From Spongilla lacustris (lineage: Eukaryota; Porifera; Demospongiae; Spongillida; Spongillidae), in NCBI GenBank assembly GCA_949361645.1, contig OX442420.1, positions 342,064-406,063 of the forward strand: a stretch of 64,000 nucleotides of DNA, in the 5' to 3' direction. The translations under genes and the position numbers were made by a program. The notes under the pieces were generated by a model. That model was not told where the DNA came from. It saw nothing but the letters and a program-made list of their open reading frames with translations, and searched no databases. Positions 56,019 to 64,000 of this stretch are shown one piece after another (within the stretch, counting starts at the first letter, position 1; every line of letters begins with the position of its first letter).

Positions 56019-58228
56019 GCTTTCATTGTGTGTCCTAATGATGCATGTAACCAGCCAAATGAACTTACGCAAAATAAATCATGCTCCAATCTCATTTATG
56101 GTAAAAGATGTGGTTGTGAACTAGGATATTATAAACACATGGCTTTTTCACAAGAAAAATGGACCCCCCATAAAACATTTCATTTTGTACCTCCATCTCA
56201 ATGGCTGAAACACATGTTCAATGATGAAACATTTTGCAAACTCCTGAATGCTCCCAAGGATACATCAGATCCAACTGGTAATGAAATGAAAGATGTATTT
56301 GATGGGCAAATGTGGAAAGATTTTTTAATGGATCCTCTACAACCTACATCTCCGTTACTATGTGACAATAACAACATTGGACTGCTTTTAAATGTGGATT
56401 GGTTCAAACCCTTTAAACGCTCTGAGTATAAGGTTTCTGCCATCATGATGACTGTTCTTAACTTGCCAAGAAGTGAGCGCTTCAAGAGCAAGTGGACTAT
56501 GATATTGGGTGTGATACCTGGACCTACAGTGCCGAAAGGCAATATCAACACCTTTCTGAAACCAATAGTGGATGATTTGATATCACTGTGGAATGGAGTT
56601 CCACTGCATCCAGCAGGAACTGTTATTAGAGCTGCACTTCTTGGGGTGTCTTGTGATATGCCAGCATTGAGGAAGGTATCTCAATTCTTAGGTCATAAGG
56701 CTGATCTTGGGTGCTCCCGTTGTTCCTTTACAGCAGAGAGAGAACCTTTCAACTAGAGGTGCTAGTGGCAAAATGAGCTACTTTACGCAATCTGAAGCAC
56801 CGAGCAGGACAATGGAATAAGTAAGAATTCAAGCCAAAGAGTATCAAAGTGCTCATTCAAAGAGAGAAGCCCAAACTATTCAGATGAAAAATGGTGTTCG
56901 ATACATTGAATGACTTCGACTGGAGTATTTTGACATCATTCGAATGATGATAACTGATCCCATCCCATGCATACATTTCTTTTGGGAATGGTACATAATG
57001 AAGTCACATTGCGCCTTTCAAGTATGTCAGTAAATAATGCCACTGAATTTCAAAGTCGCATTAAAACAATAAGAATTCCATATGATCTTGGAAGGCTGCC
57101 AACTAATATATTCAACAAATCAGGTGGACTGACAGAACTAACAGCGCAACAGTGGAAGAACTTAGCTTGCATCTATGCCCGACCATGCTTCATTGGATTG
57201 ATATCAGACAAAGCATACCAATCAATGCTCTTACTATGTCAAATTGTTGAGCTTATTTCACAACCAGTCATTACTAATGAAGACATTGCAACATTGTATA
57301 GATTGCTTCATGACCATCATAAGTGCTTCAAAGCTGCACATGGAAAATGGGAGGTGTCAATCAATTACCATACTGCATTACACATTCCAGATGTAATAGC
57401 AGACTATGGACCTCCTCACGCTTATTGGTGTTTCAGATACGAACGCTTGAATGGACTTCTCGCTGAAATTCCCAACAGCAAAGTAAATATTGAGCCGCAA
57501 ATTATGAATAGAATGTTGTTACAATTTTCCTATGCTAGCTCTACTCTACCTGTAATTCCATTCTCATTGGCAGATGTTCCTAAGAGCTTGAAATGTGTTA
57601 CTGCGATAGAAACTCCAGTTACCTTTCAAAAAAGGCACTTAAATTCAATACTTCAAGAGCCCCCAGATTCACGCTTTGCATTTCAGCGTAAGATTGATCA
57701 AGGCAATGTTGCAGATTGGCCCATAGAATTGTTACATCCTAGCAAATGCAACTTGATAATTGACACCATGTTTTATGAAGAACTAGTAGAGTTTTGTAAG
57801 AATACATATGACACTGAAGTACATATACACCGTAGGATGGACAAATTTGGACGTTGTATTGTCAATGATCATATGTACTCATAGGAGTTCAACTCCACCG
57901 ATAGAGGTTCAATTGTAAAAGCAATGTTTGTACTGAAAGAAAATAACGAGCTACATCCATACTATGGCCGCATTCAGTTTTTCTTCCGAATCTGCATCAC
58001 ATTGAGACATGACGGTCAGCAAGAAGAAATACGGGAATGTATATGTCATATGTCAAGTGGATGTCTTTTAAATCACCTGAGCTAGATAAATTAAGTGGAC
58101 TTTACATGGTTAGTAATAAGTTTTATGAACAGGATAAAATCATTAGTCCCAGGAGATTTGCAGGTCGTTGTGTTCTAGCTCAAGCAGGAAAAGGGACATC
58201 CTTTTATGTTGTTGAACTTCCACGATAG
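56019..58228 (+). pseudogene. Decayed tnp2-type (CACTA) transposase
   Basis: Frame 1 (to 56756): a zinc-ribbon-like C-x4-C start, then W-T-P-H-K-x-F-H-F, L-L-N-V-D-W-F-K-P-F, V-L-N-L-P-R, I-P-G-P...N-T-F-L-x-P-I-V-D-D-L, C-D-M-P-A-L-R-K and G-C-S-R-C: the tnp2 core. A damaged stretch follows (56757-56966). Frame 2 (to 57884): D-P-M-H-T-F-L-L-G-M, then the DUF4218-like part with H-H-K-C-F and Y-W-C-F-R-Y-E-R-L-N-G. Beyond its stop, further blocks (G-R-I-Q-F-F-F; Y-V-K-W) continue in shifted frames to 58228. At least three frame breaks. The 5' end abuts the 39-bp array directly, so the true start is missing. Confidence 0.8.
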
Positions 58229-58559
58229 CCTGTATCTAATGTATTAACATTTTGTTTATGTGCGTGCAAGTGTATATACATTATTATATTGATGTCTTCT
58301 CAATTAACAAGCTAGGGATCTATATATAACCAATCACATTTTGAGCATATGGCGCTCTGCTATCAATTGCTAATCCATGTCCATTTTCTACAGTAGGCCT
58401 ACTTTCAGGGTCCGTGTACTTTTCCACAATTTAATTTCTCCTATTTCTATTTATACACGGAGGGCCTTTTGGGCTCGATTGTCAATGTTGCACGCGATCG
58501 AATTCAATTTGTGGCCTAAATCCAGTGCGCCGCAAAGTATTGAAAAATGAAAAATGAAG

Positions 58560-58755
58560 TACCGTCGTCTTTATCAATATAATGAAAAATGCTCCATCTG
58601 CAACGGAATAATGGTATGGAAGCAGTACCGACCTGTCTCCAATCACCGGAATCGACCGCTCTGCGCGGAACACGTACCCTGGCCTGTAGGCGTGTGTTAC
58701 CTATTTATAGCGTTCTGTATCGTGGTGTGTACCCGATGCTACAAACAGTATATGT
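58560..58755 (+). repeat. Direct repeat A of the terminal duplication
   Basis: Matches 61955-62135 in the same orientation (GTCGTCTTTATCAATATAATGA, GCTCCATCTGCAA, GCAGT-CCGACCTGTCTCC, GTGTACC-GATGCTACAAACAGTATA). Not convincingly coding. Confidence 0.8.
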
Positions 58756-59884
58756 GTGTGTGCGTGTGTGTTGCGAAGATTAATAGGGTGTGTTTCTGTA
58801 GTCTTTACGTGCAATGTAGCTAAAATATTCAATCGATGGTCAGCATCCTATTTAATGGCATACAAACTAAACATGTGCATATGTGATACTGTGGACAAAT
58901 GTGACAGTTTAGCCTATGCACCTTATGACCTTACAGAACTCTTCCTCCTCACCCTCCCACCCTCTCCCTCCCTGCTGGCTTTCCCAACTAGATCTATAAA
59001 CTGCAACAACAGCACTGACAATTCTAAGGTGGTTGCACAAGTTCAAAGCGCTGTACCTTGTTGCCATGGTAACTAATAAGAACAATACATTGTATGAGAG
59101 GGAGGTGGAAGGTGTAGATACATCATATAAGTATCTTTTCATGGGGTGAGAAAACTGCACTTCATTAGTACATGGTGGAAAGGACGATCTGTCTCTGGGC
59201 TTTGAATAGGGTCTTTCATTCTCAACTGTAACCAATGTCATGTATCGGTACTACTTACTAATGTTGTCATTTCTTGCATGCACCATGTGCAGCTCTCTAA
59301 TGTTAAAAAGAAATGATATAAGTATTTTCTTTCAAGGCACACGAGTATATGTTATATGTAGCGCAAGAAGGCATGCATGCATCACAGTTTATGTATGTTG
59401 TATGTAGTATGTGTGTATGTATGTATGCGTATTTATATGTAAATGTGTGTAGGTGGGTGGATGAATATGGATGGATGGATGCATTGCACACATTGTGTAT
59501 CCATGCATGCTAACAAATACACCCCTTTCTTGAGAAATGGACTAACTGGTTAACCTGCAGTACTTGGCTTGCAGTGTAATTAATATGCACTGGTACTGGT
59601 CTGTTCTTCTGGTATTTGTAACTAGACCATAAAGGATGTGCCTAAGCAGGGGACACTATAACCATGGGGCCCTAATTCAGGTCAAATTATTTATGTACTG
59701 ATCCTGGTTCTGTCAACAGCCCCTAAACACTGCGCACATACATTTAATTGTTATCCTGTAATACTGTACAGAAGCATTCATATTTCATATCACTTGTCCA
59801 GTTTATTTATATCTTGCAATTGATTTTAGTACATGTTACTATGGAACATAAACTCTTGATAAGATCTAGACATGCATTACCATG

Positions 59885-60114
59885 CACATACATACATACA
59901 TACATACATACATACATACATACATACATACATACATACATACATACATACATACACACACACACGTACATACACACGTACATACATACATACATACATA
60001 CATACATACATACATACATACATACATACATACATACATACATACATACATACATACATACATACATACACACGTACATACATACATACATACATACATA
60101 CATACATACATACA

Positions 60115-60148
<34 letters not shown>

Positions 60149-60683
60149 CATACCTACATACATACATACATACATACATACATACATACATACGTACGTA
60201 CGTACGTACGTACGTACGTACGTACGTACGTACGTACGTACGTACGTACGTACGTACGTACATACATACATACATACATACATACATACATACATACATA
60301 CATACATACATACATACATACATACATACATACATACATACATACATACATACATACATACATACATACATACATACATACATACATACTACACACATAC
60401 ATACATACATGCATAAATGCATACATACATACATACATACATACATACATACATACATACATACATACATACATACATACATACATACATACATACATAC
60501 ATACATACATACATACATACACACACACACGTACATACACACGTACATACATACATACATACATACATACATACATACATACATACATACATACATACAT
60601 ACATACATACACACGTACATACATACATACATACATACATACATACATACATACATACATACATACATACATACATACATACA

Positions 60684-60717
<34 letters not shown>

Positions 60718-61200
60718 CATACCTACATACATACATACATACATACATACATACCTACATACATACATACATACATACATACATACATACATACAAACAT
60801 ACATACATACAAACATACATACATACATACATACATACATACATACATACATACATACATACATACATACATACATACATACATACATACATACATACAT
60901 ACATACATACATACATACATACATACATACATACATACATACATACATACTACACACATACATACATACATGCATAAATGCATACATACATACATACATA
61001 CATACATACATACATACATACATACATACATACATACATACATACATACATACATACATACATACATACATACATACATGCATACATACATACATACATA
61101 CATACATACATACATACATACATACATACATACATACATGCATATATACCTACATGCATGCATGCATACATGCATACATGCATACATACATGCATATATA
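59885..61200. repeat. TACA (ACAT) microsatellite, 1.3 kb, with an internal 565-bp duplication
   Basis: Tetranucleotide ACAT repeats. Landmark interruptions recur about 560-568 bp apart: ACACACACACGTACATACAC (59953, 60521), CATATATACATACCTAC (60141, 60709) and TACTACACACATACATAC (60387, 60949). The first unit alone has a 70-bp CGTA tract (60191-60261), which is self-complementary. Frames of up to 489 codons here are artefacts. Confidence 0.95.
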
Positions 61201-63099
61201 CCTCCATGTATACATCCATACATACACATAATAGCTGTATGTAAGTGCTTGTACTGTGCCAATACTTGCCATTTATGCTACATAAAAATTATTAAGAAAA
61301 CCTATTTAATCTACAATACCCACCAAACACTCCAAATGTAAAGGCAAAACACCTTAAGAGGATCACTGTTGCATTTGCTCTGACAAGGTTCAGACACTGA
61401 CAGACAGAAACATGCACAAACACAATTCATATAGTAACTGTCCACCTTATGAATAATACTGTTGTACAGATTGTTCTGAATGCTCCTGCCACATGCCTTC
61501 CATGGTATGTACCCTCCCCCCTTCTCAGATCACATGATGATTGGTGCCATGTCAACTGTGCACACCAACTTCTAATAATAGTACATGATAGGCTTTACAC
61601 ATGTACCAGCAACAAACATACTCACCACAATCAGGCAAGCTTACAAATACTCACACTACTACAGCAATCACAAACAACACACAAGGCTGGGCTGGGGGCT
61701 CAATCTGGAGATGAGCCCACATCACCTTATGGAAAAACCCCCTGACGAAAAACGTCTAGCAAGAAAAAATCCACCATACATGTTCTCTAACTACATGTAG
61801 CACTGCCCAGCCACATACAACTTAAAATACATTCTACAAACAGTTCAACAGCTGCCACCTCTGTGCCAGGGATCATTTGCCATCAGTCAAGGAATCTGCT
61901 CTTGTGTTAAGACACATATGCCACCATTTGGCACCAAACAAAGAACCAAATAAAATGTCGTCTTTATCAATATAATGAACAGTGCTCCATCTGCAATGGA
62001 ATAATGGTCTGGAAGCAGTGCCGACCTGTCTCCGATGTCCGGACTGTAAGCATGTGTACCTATTTATACATTGTTGTGTTCTGTATCGTCATAATCATGG
62101 TGTGTACCTGATGCTACAAACAGTATACTATTTAGAATGTGAGAAGCAGCTATTATACACCATGCATTTATTGAATGAAGAAATATACACTTTCCTGTGA
62201 TCTGAAAGTTTTAAAGTAGACCGAAAATGAGCTCCCACCTAAGTAGGGCCTGTACGCATGGTAATGATCGGGGATGGTATGTGTACAATGGTGGGGTTGT
62301 GCTTGGTTATTGGCGGTGCCAGCTGTAAGTGGCAGCTGGCAGCCCAGGTAAAAGCAGTAGCTGGATGCAGTTGTTCAGTCTAAGCGTTCATGCATACATA
62401 GCACTTGTAGGCACCAGTAATTCTATTTTATTTGGTTGTGCTTTGTTTGGTGCCAAATGGTAGCATATGTGTCTTATCACAAGAGCAGATTCCTTGACTG
62501 ATGGCAGATGATCCCTGGCACAGAGAAGGTGGCAGCTGTTGGACTGTTTGTAGTAAGTGTTCTAAGTTGTATATGACTGGGCAGTGCTAGTTAGAGGCTT
62601 TTTCTCCAACATGTATGGTGGATTTTTTCCTGCTAGACGTTTTTCGTCAGGGGGTTTTCCATAAGGAGATGTGGGTGTATCTCCAGATTGAGCCCCCTGC
62701 CCAGCCTTGTGTGTAGTTTATGATTGCTGTAGTAGTGTGAGTATTTGTAAGCTTGCCTGATTGTGGTGAGTATGTTTGTTGCTGGTAAATGTGTAAAGCC
62801 TATCATGTACTATTATTAGAAGTTGGTATGCACACCAATCATCATGTGATCTGAGTAGGGGGGAGGTACATACCATGGGAGGCATGTGGCGGGAGCATTC
62901 AGAACAATCTGTACAACAGTATCATTCATAAGGTGGATAGTTACTATATGAATTATGTGTGTGCTTGTTTCTGTCTGCCAGTGTCTGAACCTTGTCAGAG
63001 CAAATGCAACAGTGATCCTCTTAAGGTGTTTTGCCTTTACATTTGGAGTGTTTGGTGGGTATTGTAGATTAAATAAGTTTTCTTGTATTTCTATAATAC

Positions 63100-63370
63100 A
63101 TGTATACAATGTATAAATTTTATTTAGTCGCTCCCATAGCCTCATATGACAGGCCTACAACAAGCGGGATACCTGGGTTACCCGGGTAGGGGACTCCTAG
63201 CCAGCCTCACCCATGTGTCAGCGGGCGGGGTGTGCTGTGATATAAGGCTATAGGACCGACATAGTCGGTCCTATATCGGCGTGAGAGTAGAACTCTCATG
63301 CCCATAGCATCCAGAGGCAATAGGCACCTGGGTGGGGACCGAGGACACAGGAATATGACCTAGGTGGCGG
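63100..63370. other. Hairpin-rich insert in the right arm of the palindrome
   Basis: Absent from the left arm. Contains TAGGACCGACATAGTCGGTCCTA (about 63250-63272), GAGAGTAGAACTCTC (about 63282-63296) and CCTGGGTTACCCGGGT. The end TGTGGGACCGACTATA repeats the first motif. Possibly a small non-autonomous insertion. No gene seen. Confidence 0.5.
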
Positions 63371-64000
63371 ATGATTGGCTGTGGGACCGACTATATTTAG
63401 CACAAATGGCAAGTATTAGTACATGCACTTACATACAGCTATTATGTGTATGTATGGATGTGTACATGTAGGTAAGCATGGATACACGTACGTACATACA
63501 TACATACATACATACATACATACATACATACAATAACATACATGTACATACATGCACATACACACATACATCACATGCACAGCATGCAGCATGCATGCCT
63601 TCTTGCACTAAACTCGTGTGCCTTGACAGAAAATACATACTAATGAATTCATCACATTAGAGAGCTGTGCAAGAAATGACAACATTAGTAAGCAAGCAGT
63701 ACAGGATACATGAAAAGATACCTATGTGACCTTCTACTCTCTCATATTGTTCTTATTAGTTACCATGGCAACCTATTAAGGTACTCTGACCTTGTGCAAC
63801 TGACTTAGAATTGTCAGTGCTATTGTTGTACACACTTTATAGAAAGGCAGGGGTAGATAGGGAGTGGAAGAGGGAGGGAGTGAGGATGAGGAGGAAGGGT
63901 TCCATAAGGTTTAATCTATGGCTAAACTAACATTTGGTCACATATGCACATGTTTCCATACGCCATTAAACAGGACGCTGACCAGCGCCAGGTTAACCGG

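Larger units (their letters stand above)
58850..63990. repeat. Large imperfect palindrome centred near 62.2-62.4 kb
   Basis: 58880-59110 pairs with the complement of 63660-63960 (TTAGCC...CAAATGTGACC-like and CTCCCTCCCT blocks). 59290-59420 pairs with 63585-63660. 61205-61290 pairs with 63370-63460. 61290-61960 pairs with 62400-63095 at high identity. The left arm has the TACA expansion. The right arm has an extra block at 63100-63370 with small perfect hairpins (TAGGACCGACATAGTCGGTCCTA). Confidence 0.75.

Noticed and set aside
59748..61341. Frames up to 489 codons (His-Thr-Tyr-Ile or Met-Tyr-Val-Cys repeats)
   Set aside because: Products of the ACAT tetranucleotide period on all frames.
61449..61800. 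Possible coding frames in the palindrome arm
   Set aside because: No conserved blocks, and the mirrored arm does not keep the same frame open.

Overview
The window looks like an animal genome, most likely a marine invertebrate and plausibly a demosponge. Introns are very short (about 50-160 bp) with GTAAGT-type donors. Transposons of animal type dominate: Gypsy, CACTA-like, hAT, pogo, and non-LTR elements with a restriction-like endonuclease. Microsatellites are abundant. The sponge assignment is an inference from gene style, not proven. There are no bacterial-type operons.

The most important feature is at 2575-4530: a plus-strand gene for a small secreted six-cysteine peptide of knottin (inhibitor cystine knot) type. 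Its mature part is cut into about 17 tiny exons. Nine are exactly one codon (3 nt) and the rest of the internal ones are 6, 12 or 18 nt. Every one is a multiple of three. The joined frame is open to a stop and has the spacing C-x6-C-x5-CC-x9-C-x6-C. It is preceded by a foldback repeat (1111-2532), a CA microsatellite and a perfect 66-bp palindrome. Upstream (521-613) is a possible last exon of a nucleotide-kinase-like gene. Downstream on the minus strand (4913-5251) is a zinc-finger first exon.

6.1-18.8 kb is an array of alternating inverted copies of one foldback element with long TIRs built of subrepeats. The copies carry scraps of retroelement endonuclease tails and an unidentified terminal-exon fragment. 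Comparing copies gives exact empty sites for a 708-bp TIR element and a 290-bp solo LTR. 19-22 kb holds satellites, including a 39-bp minisatellite, and a MITE.

24.7-40.2 kb is a nest of transposons. A Gypsy element with 92-bp LTRs (24757-37848) is split between protease and RT by a CACTA-like element (26113-34752). That element carries an apparently intact 11-exon transposase gene and a divergent 7-exon accessory gene sharing a 103-bp promoter interval. Retroelement tails sit in transposase intron 1. The Gypsy element itself landed at the left end of another TIR element (37853-40221), which contains a hAT derivative (38456-39528), which contains a 357-bp palindrome.

40.7-43.9 kb has endonuclease-bearing non-LTR retrotransposon fragments, one split by a hAT-like MITE. 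45.6-48.4 kb is a 27-bp satellite with higher-order structure. 52.5-54.8 kb is a nearly complete pogo-type transposon with one nonsense codon. 55.3-58.2 kb is a second copy of the 39-bp minisatellite next to a decayed tnp2-type (CACTA) transposase. 58.5-64 kb is a large imperfect palindrome in which one arm carries a 1.3-kb TACA expansion.
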